Shown piece by piece: positions 46,467 to 55,371 of a stretch of 58,581 nucleotides of DNA. The notes beneath the pieces are model-generated. The model was not told where the DNA came from, ran no database searches, and saw only the letters and a list, made by a program, of their open reading frames with translations. The number at the start of each line of letters is the position of its first letter. The stretch's first letter is position 1. The translations under genes and the position numbers were made by a program. The stretch comes from an uncultured Chloroflexales bacterium (lineage in GTDB: Bacteria; Chloroflexota; Chloroflexia; Chloroflexales; Chloroflexaceae): assembly GCA_937925925.1 (NCBI GenBank), contig CALANA010000040.1, forward strand, positions 1 to 58,581, read 5' to 3'.

Positions 46467-46511
46467 TATAATAGGGAAAAAGTACCCCACTGCTGCACGT
46501 GATGCAGACGG

Positions 46512-46800
46512 TTTGATTGCGTAATATCAATGTGCCTTCGCCCTTCCGCATCTTTTGGTTCGTCTTCCCCTTCCGTATGTCCGGACGGACGCAGTGGGGC
46601 ATCCGCCGCCGCGGTTCGTCCGCGGCCGCGGGGACGGGACTCGCGTGTGGTTCCCCCTTTTCGCCAAAGGCGAAAAGGGGGAACCAAAAAACAGAAAAAG
46701 TACCGCTCTGCCCCCTTCGGCTCCGCTCAGAGCCTGCCCCGTTCGACTGCGCTCAGGGCAAGCTCTGAGCGTAGTCGAACGGGGTAAACTCCGGCGAACC
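46512..46800. repeat. Mosaic repeat region (family 1 arm, family 2 interior, CTCAG palindromes)
   Basis: ATATCAATGTGCCTTCGCCC and TTCCGCATC (46524-46552) are a family 1 arm. Then come G+C-rich hairpins, and CCCTTTTCGCCAAAGGCGAA with CCAAAAAACAGAAAAAGTACC, matching the interior of the family 2 copy at 28393. Last is GTTCGACTGCGCTCAG facing CTGAGCGTAGTCGAAC (46740-46783). No gene fits here. Confidence 0.7.
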
Positions 46801-46887
46801 CCAGAGTCCGGTCTATACTTCCAGGCGATCAGCGCCGACATAGATTCTATCCTTGAACAGGGTGTTGTTATACTTACACCTCGTGGC

Positions 46888-49641
46888 CTAACTTACAACG
46901 AATGGCCGACTGATCTCCAGTAGCCACTCATTACGCTGGATGCGGATCGTGACTGTACCTTCGCGCCGATCAGCAAAGATTGAACGAAAGGTTACGACAT
47001 ATTGATTTTCAAGCTGAAGTCGGATCTGGTTGTAGAGTTCTTGCATCTCTTCCGGGCGGGGTGTTAATTTATAAATACCGTTAGATTCCTGAGCGATACG
47101 TTCTAGCGGCGCGCCATCAAATTGCCCACTGAGCAGTCCTACGCTGTACACAGGAATATTACTCTCACGAACGATGGTCAAGGCGGTATCAAACGTTGCA
47201 TTGCTCCGTGTATCAGCACCATCGCTTAATAGTACCACGGCTTTGCGCCCCGGTCGTTGGTTCAGATCGGATGCAACCCGAATAAGTGCATCGTGCAATG
47301 CGGTATCATCAATGGTCTCTAGATTGGAGATTGCCTCAATCACCGTTGACTTGTCAATGGTACAGCGCCCTACTTGCTGGACGAGGGTAGCAAAGATGTA
47401 GAGACAAACGGTATCATTGGGTTCAAGCTGCCGGACAAACTCGGCGGCGGCTTCGCGGGCGGCGGCGAGCGGCTCACCATACATACTGCCACTGACATCA
47501 ATGGCCAACGCGACTGCGAGTGGTTCAGTAGTGGGATCAACCGGATTCATCACGAACTGCTCAACCGGTGCGCCATCCTGAAAGACTTGAATATCGAAAT
47601 CACCCTCTAGGCGAGCTGCTTCACCATTTTCATCAATGACACCAAAGTAAATATCGATCTGCGGATACTGGCTGGTATCAGCCTGAATACCACCGATACC
47701 GAGTTCCTCTAGTTCGGCCATTGTCAGTGTAGGGTCAAAAAAGACTCTGCGGGTGGCCTGGCTCCCCTTGGATCGTACCTGTACCTCATAGATGCCCGCT
47801 GGCTTTTCTCTGGAAAAAGTCAGTTGATAGTGTGCCGGCTCTGGCTGGTGCTGCTGCAAACCGGTGATGGGCCTGGTATTGTGCCATACCTCAAAAGTTA
47901 GCACTGTATCCGGGTCAACAGGTTCTCCTTCATATTCGATCGTGATGTGCATTGCAACCTGTGCAGGAGGTGTAAATTCAAGATTGAGACTGGTAATTTG
48001 TAGCGCAGACGGATTAGTGACTATGTCTGCAAGCAGTATATCAGCATCAGTCGTCAGGGAGACTTGAGATGATTCAGGCTCACGTGCGTTGTGCCAGGCA
48101 ACCAGCATAATCAGTGTCATCATCAGCGATACGGTGAGCAAGATCGCTGCCTGTCGGATCGATGGTCGCCATGCTCCGACCGTTACTTCACGGGGTTCTT
48201 CGGCTAAAAGCTTTGCCAGAGCGTCGGCAAATTCATTCCCATTCTTATGACGACGTTCTGGTCGTAGGTCAGTGGCTCGCCTCAGCAGATCATAGAGGCG
48301 TGGACGCTGCTTCAGCGCTGGCCCCACAACTGGATCTTGATAATCAAAAACCACAGACGGCGATTGTTCGCCCAGTAGAGCCAGCAAAGATGCCCCCAGT
48401 ACATAGACATCACTGGCAGGCGAGAGTCGTCCTTCAGACACTTCGGGGGCCGTAAAGCTCATTGCCGGGTCAACCGGCTTCTCATACGAAACCGGTGCAA
48501 CATGGCCTTCACCAGCAAATTGAATGGTATCCAGCGAAAATACGCGCCGACGCTGGTAGACATCGCCGATGCTATGGTTATAGCCCAGTTGTCGGGCAAG
48601 AGACACCCAGCGTTTGCCAATACATGGAAAGCGTACACCTGGCAGGATACGCAAGAGAAAAGATACCGGTGTAGCAGCCACGGGTGCCACCAGGTGCTGC
48701 CATCCCTGGTTCGTAAATGGCTTCTGAGCGGCCTTCATAACCGAGGGATCTAGCGGCAGATCAGATACAAGCATCCAGAACAACCATTTGGGATCACTCT
48801 CACGTACCAGGTATAGTTCATGTTGTGGCCCCATGCCTACCCGTTCTACGACACGATACTTACCAGTGCGCTGACCAGGATAGTAAATGTAGTCTTCTTG
48901 ATTCGACTGCACCGCCTTTTTACGCTTTCTGGATCTGGGTAATCTCAGCTTACGCTCGGCCAGTGTGGTTGATTTAGGTGTCACATCTGCACTATCTGGT
49001 TCGGAGGCAGCCGACTCCCGCAAAATATCCAGCAGTGTACGTGGTTGATCAGAATGTACATCCGTATTTGCTTTCGGAGTAACTGTCGCTCTGGTGTTAT
49101 GCGGCGTGGTTTTGCCTGGTGTGATAGCCGGTTGGTTTGAGAGGGTATCTTCGGATACTCGTATGGGAGTTAATGGATGTGGCAGAACCTGCCTGGATTT
49201 CGGCTCCATGGCAGGGGCACCCAGTGGATCAGCTACTGCATCAGCGCTAACCGCTGGATCAGCTACTGCCAGTGTAGCAGGGACTGCAGATGCTGATGGT
49301 CTGGTTGGTCTGGTTGGTGCTGGCGGTGTAGTGGGGACTGCAGATGCTGATGGTCTGGTTGCGCTGACTGATGCGGATGGCAATGGATTGACGGACGGCA
49401 CTGCTGGCAGGTTGTTTAACCCCCGTCGGGCTATGGTATGTTGCGGGTTGATCTCTGTGACACGTTCCAGACAGTAGCGCCGTTCAGCATCGGTGGTGAC
49501 AGCTCCTGATAACCAGAGCCAGGCTTGATCATTCTGTGGGTTGTGTTGGAGGGCTTGAGCTAGCAGGCTGTAGGCACGGGTTTTATCACCAGCTTTCAAA
49601 GCAGCGACGCCCTGTTGGGTCAGTTCTAAGGATGAATCCAT
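46888..49641 (-). CDS. TPR / pseudokinase / VWA-domain membrane protein
   Basis: A 917-aa fusion. Residues 1-80 hold TPR-like helices (GDKTRAYSLLAQALQHNPQN). Then an Ala/Thr/Pro-rich linker to about 230. A kinase-like fold (about 250-500) keeps APEV and SPASDVYVLGASLLALLG but lacks the catalytic Lys, HRD and DFG. One transmembrane helix follows (AAILLTVSLMMTLIMLVAW). Outside come a beta domain and a VWA domain with an intact MIDAS (DVSGSM, Asp715; the later Thr and Asp in DDTALHDAL and SDGADT). GGAGG before the ATG at 49641 sets the start. Likely a transmembrane adaptor that binds a protein through VWA and signals or assembles via its inner domains. Confidence 0.9.
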   Translation of the reverse strand: MDSSLELTQQGVAALKAGDKTRAYSLLAQALQHNPQNDQAWLWLSGAVTTDAERRYCLERVTEINPQHTIARRGLNNLPAVPSVNPLPSASVSATRPSASAVPTTPPAPTRPTRPSASAVPATLAVADPAVSADAVADPLGAPAMEPKSRQVLPHPLTPIRVSEDTLSNQPAITPGKTTPHNTRATVTPKANTDVHSDQPRTLLDILRESAASEPDSADVTPKSTTLAERKLRLPRSRKRKKAVQSNQEDYIYYPGQRTGKYRVVERVGMGPQHELYLVRESDPKWLFWMLVSDLPLDPSVMKAAQKPFTNQGWQHLVAPVAATPVSFLLRILPGVRFPCIGKRWVSLARQLGYNHSIGDVYQRRRVFSLDTIQFAGEGHVAPVSYEKPVDPAMSFTAPEVSEGRLSPASDVYVLGASLLALLGEQSPSVVFDYQDPVVGPALKQRPRLYDLLRRATDLRPERRHKNGNEFADALAKLLAEEPREVTVGAWRPSIRQAAILLTVSLMMTLIMLVAWHNAREPESSQVSLTTDADILLADIVTNPSALQITSLNLEFTPPAQVAMHITIEYEGEPVDPDTVLTFEVWHNTRPITGLQQHQPEPAHYQLTFSREKPAGIYEVQVRSKGSQATRRVFFDPTLTMAELEELGIGGIQADTSQYPQIDIYFGVIDENGEAARLEGDFDIQVFQDGAPVEQFVMNPVDPTTEPLAVALAIDVSGSMYGEPLAAAREAAAEFVRQLEPNDTVCLYIFATLVQQVGRCTIDKSTVIEAISNLETIDDTALHDALIRVASDLNQRPGRKAVVLLSDGADTRSNATFDTALTIVRESNIPVYSVGLLSGQFDGAPLERIAQESNGIYKLTPRPEEMQELYNQIRLQLENQYVVTFRSIFADRREGTVTIRIQRNEWLLEISRPFVVS

Positions 49642-50029
49642 CACTCCTCCTTAAGAAGCAAGAGTTCTTGTTCATAACTTGATCTACGCACAACAGGAAA
49701 TAAAGTTTCAAGAGCAATCGTACCAGAGCAACTATCTGTCGTAGCAAAATGGTTTGCTCTGGTTATCTGTACCCTCTGCGGCAGATTCGTGATGGTAAGG
49801 CGTTGTTGTAATACTGGTACAGAAAAAACCGATAGTATGGACTTTGAACCATGTCTTAACCTGGGTTACGACAGGCCTGGCTGTGGGTGTACGAGGCTTG
49901 TAGATATAGTCTTTGAACGGATCACATGCCTATGCGGCCTGGAGGGGGACTTATGAGAGGTGTCTGCGAGAACTGTCTGGTGTATTCGGACGGAACGGGG
50001 CAGGCATAGGGCATTGGTAAATCTCGTGA
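49642..50029. other. Intergenic stretch between the VWA gene and the methyltransferase
   Basis: No convincing gene. A stem CCAGAGCAA/TTGCTCTGG (49723-49731, 49754-49762) lies in the likely leader of the VWA gene. An 18-codon plus-strand frame from 49952 with GGAGGGGG before its ATG (MRGVCENC...) is too short to call. Confidence 0.4.
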
Positions 50030-50200
50030 TTAAAGCGGTTGTGCAAGGAGTTCATACAGTTCGTGCAACCACTGATAGCAAGGTTCGTCAACTTCTGCTG
50101 CTTTTAAGAGATTAAGGGCATCAATAACAGTTCCATACAGCAGGCTATGCCTTTTGGCTGCGTTGAAATATAAGAGGGTTGGTTTACCGCAATAGACCAT
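50030..50200 (-). CDS. 56-codon frame overlapping the methyltransferase 3' end; probably its displaced C-terminus
   Basis: A minus-strand frame of 56 codons (ATG at 50200) with much better coding character than the overlapping end of the methyltransferase frame: LLYFNAAKRHSLLYGTVIDA, then ALNLLKAAEVDEPCYQWLHE. It overlaps the methyltransferase frame by 97 nt in the -1 frame. The likeliest reading is that a one-base deletion near 50175-50200 cut off this tail, which originally ended the methyltransferase. An independent small gene is the alternative; there is no Shine-Dalgarno for its ATG. Confidence 0.5.
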   Translation of the reverse strand: MVYCGKPTLLYFNAAKRHSLLYGTVIDALNLLKAAEVDEPCYQWLHELYELLAQPL

Positions 50201-51675
50201 ACACTGTCGTCGCTACCAAATGTTACACCGAATTCGCTGCTTGCTGGCATTCTGGAATTTGTCCACGAAAAATTCTTTCCTAGAAATCGAGTACTAACTT
50301 GTGGTGATGTATTCATCGGTGTAGTTGTGTGTGCAAAAGAATTCCTATGCACTAATGTATCTATTGCCTTCTTTGCTTTAATAGCATATATCTCGGTAAG
50401 GGCACGTTTTCGTTGTCGAAAACCTGAAATTTTGTTATGTGGAAGATATCGCATTTGAAAGGGTAGTTGAACACCAATTACTTGATCCAGGATACTCAAA
50501 GCTAACATTCTCCCCAATTGAGGCGGAACAGAGTTTCCGATTTGCTCAATACACACTTGTCTACCGCCTATAATCTCGTAGGAGTCAGGAAAGGTTTGTA
50601 ACCGCTTAAGCTCTGATAGAGTAAATGGTTGATTATCCCAACTAAATGGCCCGGTATATTGTCCGCCCTGGGCTTTTATGGTACGGACAGGACGTTCAGG
50701 ATCAGCTTTGTACAAAAAATCGGAGAATTTTGATCGCCAACTGAATACTGGATTTGGATGACCCATCTCCTTTGTATAAAAACTATAGTTTAGTCCAGGT
50801 GGAATGTCATTGAGTAGATGTCCATATCTTCCGCCAATACCTTGAGGCGCATGCGTTATGTCGGCACCTTTTACTGCTTCACCAGCAGAGTAATACGCTT
50901 GCTGAACTGGTGAGTCGGGGCCATGTGTTGGATAAGGAAACAAAAATTCACCTGTTTTCAAGCCAACGATAAACAATCGTTCACGATGTTGTGGTACACC
51001 ATAGTCTGCTGCATCTAAGACGCGAAAAAAAATATTATACCCGGCTGCTTTGAAAGCAGCTTGTATTGTCTGCCATGCCTTGCCATTTTGTGCCCCAGTA
51101 ATGCCATAAACATTTTCAAACAAAAATCCTTCGGGTTGTAGACGAGACAATAGTCTGATGTATTCCTGGAAAAGTGTCCCGCGTGGATCATCTGTCCCGG
51201 CAACTCCAGCGGCTCTACGGCCAGCAGCGGAAAATGTTTGACAAGGCGGACCGCCGATAATAAAGTCAACCTGTAAACTATCATCAGGAACGAAGTCATG
51301 GATGTCAGTACAGTTTACCGTAGATTTCGCGGCAAAATTCTTGCGCAGAGTTTCGATATAACGCGGATCAATTTCCACCATCTCAACCACATCAAAGCCA
51401 GCATCATGAAAAGCGATATCTAACCCACCGCCACCAGAAAACAGACTCAGCGTGCGGACAGGTGGAAACGCTTGCTGTGCGTACCACTGCCGCAGCGCTG
51501 TACCAAAGCGATCCGGCCAGGCTGTACCAGGATCAACCTTAAGCACCCGCAGCAACTCCGCCCACCAGGTGGATGCTGAACTGCTGGTATTCTCGTCTTC
51601 AAGAAAAGATAGCTGCATAGCGTACATATGTACTATGAAGTGGTATTGGTAAGAGGATACCACAGATTGCATCAT
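50104..51675 (-). CDS. C5-cytosine DNA methyltransferase (3' end probably frameshifted)
   Basis: Methylates cytosine at C5 in a specific DNA sequence. All key motifs are visible: I (LSLFSGGGGLDIAF), IV with the catalytic Cys (GGPPCQTFSAAGRR), VI (FENVYG), VIII (YGVPQHRERLF), X (QIGNSVPPQLGRML). The frame is 523 codons, with a C-terminal extension after motif X; its last 20-odd residues look non-coding while the -1 frame continues well. The start is uncertain: Mets at codons 1, 17 (51627) and 20 (51618), none with a clear Shine-Dalgarno. Most of the gene (about 50100-51300) is visibly more A+T-rich than its neighbours, suggesting acquisition. No restriction endonuclease is adjacent, so it is solitary or its partner is lost. 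Confidence 0.93.
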   Translation of the reverse strand: MMQSVVSSYQYHFIVHMYAMQLSFLEDENTSSSASTWWAELLRVLKVDPGTAWPDRFGTALRQWYAQQAFPPVRTLSLFSGGGGLDIAFHDAGFDVVEMVEIDPRYIETLRKNFAAKSTVNCTDIHDFVPDDSLQVDFIIGGPPCQTFSAAGRRAAGVAGTDDPRGTLFQEYIRLLSRLQPEGFLFENVYGITGAQNGKAWQTIQAAFKAAGYNIFFRVLDAADYGVPQHRERLFIVGLKTGEFLFPYPTHGPDSPVQQAYYSAGEAVKGADITHAPQGIGGRYGHLLNDIPPGLNYSFYTKEMGHPNPVFSWRSKFSDFLYKADPERPVRTIKAQGGQYTGPFSWDNQPFTLSELKRLQTFPDSYEIIGGRQVCIEQIGNSVPPQLGRMLALSILDQVIGVQLPFQMRYLPHNKISGFRQRKRALTEIYAIKAKKAIDTLVHRNSFAHTTTPMNTSPQVSTRFLGKNFSWTNSRMPASSEFGVTFGSDDSVWSIAVNQPSYISTQPKGIACCMELLLMPLIS

Positions 51676-51698
51676 TCGTAAACCAGAAATACCACCTT

Positions 51699-51732
51699 GC
51701 TGGAAGCACCAGCAACGGTTGGTGCTTCCAGC
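51699..51732. terminator. Stem-loop between sulP and the methyltransferase
   Basis: A perfect 13-bp stem, GCTGGAAGCACCA (51699-51711) with TGGTGCTTCCAGC (51720-51732), starts 8 nt after the SulP stop. It probably ends the arsR-sulP transcript, although no T-run is present. Confidence 0.65.
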
Positions 51733-51739
51733 CCTGGGT

Positions 51740-54376
51740 CTACACGGTCACGTGCTGCTGCTGCACCAGTGCGTGCAATAGTGCGCTACGATCAATCCAC
51801 CCCTGAAACCGCTGCTTGGCATCGACCGCCGGCAAGCCAACCACATCTTCATCAATCAGGTGCTGCGTCGCCGCAACAAGCGAGGTTGTGGTCTGTACGG
51901 TACGCACCCGGCTGGTCATAATATCTGCGGCCACCTGGCCTTGCAGTGCGACCGCTATTTCTGCTGGCAGCGCATCGCCCTTGAGCCAGTTTACCATGCG
52001 CCGAATGACACCCGGGTGAACATGACGGGCGGCACGCTTGAGGACATCGCCGTCCGTGATTAGTCCGACCACCCGCTGATCATCCAGGACGACCGCCCGC
52101 CGTTGCGGAGATTTGAGTACCGCTTCCAACACCTCAACAACTGGCGTGGCTGGTTCCACCCGTGCAATATCGTGCTGGAGAATATCGCTGACCTGCCGCG
52201 ACGTGCCGTTGGTCGTGGCCATCGCTACTTCCACAGGTTGCGGTTCAATCGCGGCTATGGTGCCTAGCAGGTCGCTGCGAGCCAGGATGCCCACTAGACG
52301 GCCCTGCTCGTCCACCACGGGCAGTCTTTTCAACGAATGTTGTACCATCTGCTGTGCTGCCGTTTCGAGCGATGCGTGACTGGGGAGCGTAATCGCTGGC
52401 GTGAGCAGATCTGCAGCGCACAGATTGCGTTTCTCAAGTGCCAGGACAGCGGCAGCCCGCTCTGGGAGCGGCAATAACTGTTTCAACTCCATAGTCAGGC
52501 TGATTACCTCACGGCGGAGCAGATCGCCCTCGCTAATCACGCCCACAACCCGCCGTTGATCGTCAATGACGGGCAACCAGCGCAATGCCTGATCCAGCAG
52601 CAAGGTGACAATGGCGCTGACGGGTGTTCGCACATGGACGGTGTAGCTGTCGCGGATCATCACGTCTGCCACGGTTAGATGCGGCGGAAACAGGGCCGGT
52701 GCTGGTGGCACGGCCTGTTCCTGCCGGCTCCGATAGCGTTGGTCAAGAGTCATAATGGCCTGATCGACGCTCCAGAAGACGTTGTGTGCGCCGAGCAACT
52801 CGATCACGCCCGCCTGAACCAGCACTCTTTCGACACCCGGTTGTAAGCCACTGAGACAAACCTCACCGCCACGATGCTGTTGCTCCTCGATGATCTGGCT
52901 GAGCGCCTGCACACCCATCGCATCAACGAGCGGAACTCCGCGCATACTGATGACCAGCGTGCGATAGTCGCGTGCCATCTGGAATGCTTCAAGCACAGTA
53001 TGCACACTACCAAAAAACAAAGGGCCAGCGAGATAGTAAATATGGGTTGAGTCATGCACCACGAGCCGATCACGTCCTGGGATAGGCATGCGTTCGGTAT
53101 CCACAGGCGCACTGGTGATCGAGATACTCTCAGACGATTGTCGCAGATAGATCAATGCCGAAATAGCAATACCGATCAAAATGGCCTGGGTCAGATCTAG
53201 TGCAACAGTTGCCAGCATCGTTATCAGCACACCCACCAGCGCGTGCCGCACCCCTTTGCGGCTGAAAAAGTGGATGGCTTCCCACTCATTCATGCGCCAG
53301 GCTGTAACCATCAGTACACCGCCCAGGGCCGCCAGTGGTACCTGGCTAATCAGGGGCGTCAGGGCAAAAACACTCAATAGCAACACGCCGGCATGCACAA
53401 AACTGGTCATCCGAGTGACACCACCACTCTTGATTGCCACACTGCTGCGCGCAATGGCTGCCGTGGCGGGCACACCTCCAAAACACGGGATCAACATATT
53501 GCCAATGCCCTGACCGATCAGTTCCTGATTCGTATCAAATGGCAACCCGCTCATATTGGCACCCACCGCTCCACACAACAGGCTCTCGATAGCCCCCAGC
53601 GCCGCAATAGCCACGGCCGCCGATAACAGGTTGGTCAATTCATTCCAGGGTATACCAGACCAGGTCAGGTGTTGATCCAGCACGATGGTGCGGGGAATAT
53701 CGCCGATAACCGGAATGCTCCACTGCATCCCCGCCGTTAACAGCGATGCGAGTACCAGACCAACCAGCGAGCCGGGAATGGCGCTGGTCAGACGTGGCAA
53801 GATCAACATCGTTGCCACCACCACCGCCGCCACCAGCAGGGTATGCCAGTCGGGATAAGGTGGATGCAGCACATAATACAACACCTTTTCCAGGGCGTTT
53901 TCTGCCGGTGGGGTTTGCACTCCCAGCACATTGTCAATCTGGCCGATGGCAATAATCAGGGCAATACCACTGGTGAAGCCGGTGATGACTGGCGAGGGAA
54001 TAAAGGCCACATAGCGCCCAAGGCGAAACAGGCCCAGCAAGACCATAAACAGGCCAGCCAGGAGCGCGGCAACCCAGATGCCCTGTAGTCCATAGCGTTG
54101 TGCCAGTACAATCAGGACTGCCGACATTGCTCCGGTCGGGCCACTGATCTGGTAGGCACCACCACCCAGACCAGCGATCACAATCCCGGCCAGGATTGCT
54201 GTAACCAGCCCGGCAGCAGCATCCGCTCCACTGGCTACACCAAAAGCCAGCGCCAGGGGAAGTGCTACTGCGCCAACGGTAATACCTGCGAGCAGATCGC
54301 GTTGAAAGATCGTCGGATTATAACCGGTAAACTCTTGCTGCCAGATTGTTAGCAGCCGCAACCGTCCCCATCGCAT
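51740..54376 (-). CDS. SulP-family anion permease with STAS and four CBS domains
   Basis: An 878-aa membrane transporter. Residues about 15-415 form the SulP core with some 12-14 helices (GAYQISGPTGAMSAVL, FTSGIALIIAIGQ, GGVPATAAIARSSVAIKSGG). Next a STAS domain (about 440-550; YLAGPLFFGSVH, RGVPLVDAMGVQAL). Then four CBS motifs in two pairs: VADVMIRDSYTVHVRTPVSA, LLTPAITLPSHASLETAAQQ, DILQHDIARVEPATPVVEVL, DIMTSRVRTVQTTTSLVAAT. CBS pairs usually bind adenine nucleotides, so transport may be gated by energy state or by SAM-like ligands. It is downstream of an ArsR-type regulator. The substrate (sulfate, bicarbonate or other) cannot be read from the sequence. Confidence 0.93.
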   Translation of the reverse strand: MRWGRLRLLTIWQQEFTGYNPTIFQRDLLAGITVGAVALPLALAFGVASGADAAAGLVTAILAGIVIAGLGGGAYQISGPTGAMSAVLIVLAQRYGLQGIWVAALLAGLFMVLLGLFRLGRYVAFIPSPVITGFTSGIALIIAIGQIDNVLGVQTPPAENALEKVLYYVLHPPYPDWHTLLVAAVVVATMLILPRLTSAIPGSLVGLVLASLLTAGMQWSIPVIGDIPRTIVLDQHLTWSGIPWNELTNLLSAAVAIAALGAIESLLCGAVGANMSGLPFDTNQELIGQGIGNMLIPCFGGVPATAAIARSSVAIKSGGVTRMTSFVHAGVLLLSVFALTPLISQVPLAALGGVLMVTAWRMNEWEAIHFFSRKGVRHALVGVLITMLATVALDLTQAILIGIAISALIYLRQSSESISITSAPVDTERMPIPGRDRLVVHDSTHIYYLAGPLFFGSVHTVLEAFQMARDYRTLVISMRGVPLVDAMGVQALSQIIEEQQHRGGEVCLSGLQPGVERVLVQAGVIELLGAHNVFWSVDQAIMTLDQRYRSRQEQAVPPAPALFPPHLTVADVMIRDSYTVHVRTPVSAIVTLLLDQALRWLPVIDDQRRVVGVISEGDLLRREVISLTMELKQLLPLPERAAAVLALEKRNLCAADLLTPAITLPSHASLETAAQQMVQHSLKRLPVVDEQGRLVGILARSDLLGTIAAIEPQPVEVAMATTNGTSRQVSDILQHDIARVEPATPVVEVLEAVLKSPQRRAVVLDDQRVVGLITDGDVLKRAARHVHPGVIRRMVNWLKGDALPAEIAVALQGQVAADIMTSRVRTVQTTTSLVAATQHLIDEDVVGLPAVDAKQRFQGWIDRSALLHALVQQQHVTV

Positions 54377-54416
54377 ACATACTCTCCTTCTCCAATGCTT
54401 GTATCTTTATCGGTGA

Positions 54417-54562
54417 TAGTACGCCAACGAGCCTTCCTCTGGAAAGCGATGTCGAGGGGGAGGATCGTTGCATACAACGTCCCTCCCCCGAAATCCCCTT
54501 ACTGGTGCGGGGGCCGTAGGCCCCCGCACCCCTGCCGTGACGAAGTCTCGTTGTCGTGATAG
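54417..54562. repeat. Family 1 core-only repeat, copy I
   Basis: TAGTACGCCAACGAG at the left and CTCGTTGTCGTGATA at the right are the ends. The inside has GAGGGGGAGGATCGTTGCAT facing CAACGTCCCTCCCC, and GGGGGCCGTAGGCCCCCGC. It is inserted between arsR and sulP. Confidence 0.75.
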
Positions 54563-54671
54563 CATGCAAAAAGCCCGCTTTCCATAGGTGGAAACGAGCC
54601 TTCCTTGAGCCTACGAGCGAAGCGCACGGGTTGGGAACGCAAGCTGCCCCTGGAAACATAGGGCGGCGTCC

Positions 54672-55010
54672 TCACCGGGTTTCGTTCTCTTCGGTCAGTT
54701 GCTGCAACAACTCCTGAGTACCGATCAGGTGCTGATTAAAGATAGCTCGTGCCACATCGAGCAACTCAAAGAGCAACGGATCACGAACGCTATAGTAGGC
54801 GGTGGTGCCCTCTTTGCGCATATCAACAATCTGGCGGTTGCGTAACACTGCCAGTTGTTGTGACACACTGGATTGATCCATGGCTAACAGGGTCTGAAGA
54901 TCCGTGACACTTTTTTCGCCACTCCGCAGATGTTCCAGAATGACCAGACGCGCCGGGTGAGCCAGTGCCTTAAAAAAATCGGCTTTGAACCGATGAAGGG
55001 GCTGATGCAT
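54672..55010 (-). CDS. ArsR-family winged-helix regulator
   Basis: A 112-aa DNA-binding dimer of the ArsR/SmtB fold: KALAHPARLVILEHLRSGEK, the recognition helix in DQSSVSQQLAVLRNRQIVD, and the wing KEGTTAYYSV. It contains no cysteine, so the thiol or metal sensing of ArsR, BigR or SqrR types is excluded; the signal is unknown. AGGAGG lies 5 nt before the ATG. The gene precedes sulP on the same strand, and a perfect palindrome lies about 55 bp upstream, so autoregulation together with sulP is likely. Confidence 0.93.
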   Translation of the reverse strand: MHQPLHRFKADFFKALAHPARLVILEHLRSGEKSVTDLQTLLAMDQSSVSQQLAVLRNRQIVDMRKEGTTAYYSVRDPLLFELLDVARAIFNQHLIGTQELLQQLTEENETR

Positions 55011-55064
55011 AGGTACCTCCTGATCCGCAGCGCTTCTCTAGTCAACGATGAATCGACATTCTTT

Positions 55065-55080
55065 AAATATTGCAATATTT
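55065..55080. promoter_or_regulatory. Probable ArsR operator
   Basis: AAATATTGCAATATTT is a perfect 16-bp palindrome in an A+T-rich patch 55-70 bp upstream of the regulator gene. Size, A+T content and position match operators of ArsR-type repressors. The promoter hexamers of the operon are not clear around it. Confidence 0.7.
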
Positions 55081-55145
55081 GTATATTTACTATATCGTAT
55101 GGATGGTCTCCTGTCAAGTTGGGCTTGTAACTGTGTTCCTGTGTA

Positions 55146-55337
55146 CTACCATTTCGACGTGACCCTTCCGCATGTGCTTGCCATTCGTCCTGCAACGAAG
55201 CCTGCGTCGCCGAGGAGGGGCGTTGTATGCAACGTCCCTCGGCACCCTCGACATTTCTGTCCAGGGAAAGTCTCGTTGTCGTATGCGCGAGCGGGAGACG
55301 AACCAACGGATGCGGAAGGTCGAAGGCACATTGGTAT
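55146..55337. repeat. Family 1 palindromic repeat, copy J (full length)
   Basis: The left arm is TACCATTTCGACGTGACCC then TTCCGCATGTGCTTGCC. The core has AGGGGCGTTGTATGCAACGT and CCAGGGAAAGTCTCGTTGTC. The right arm is ACGGATGCGGAAGGTCGAAG, ending TTGGTAT. It shows that the same arms flank variable cores. Confidence 0.8.
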
Positions 55338-55371
55338 CACTGTTCAGACCTGGGGTGTGCTATGCACACCT

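Noticed and set aside
49952..50008. 18-codon plus-strand frame with GGAGGGGG before its ATG and a Cys pair
   Set aside because: Too short to separate from chance; no partner or conservation can be judged from one sequence.
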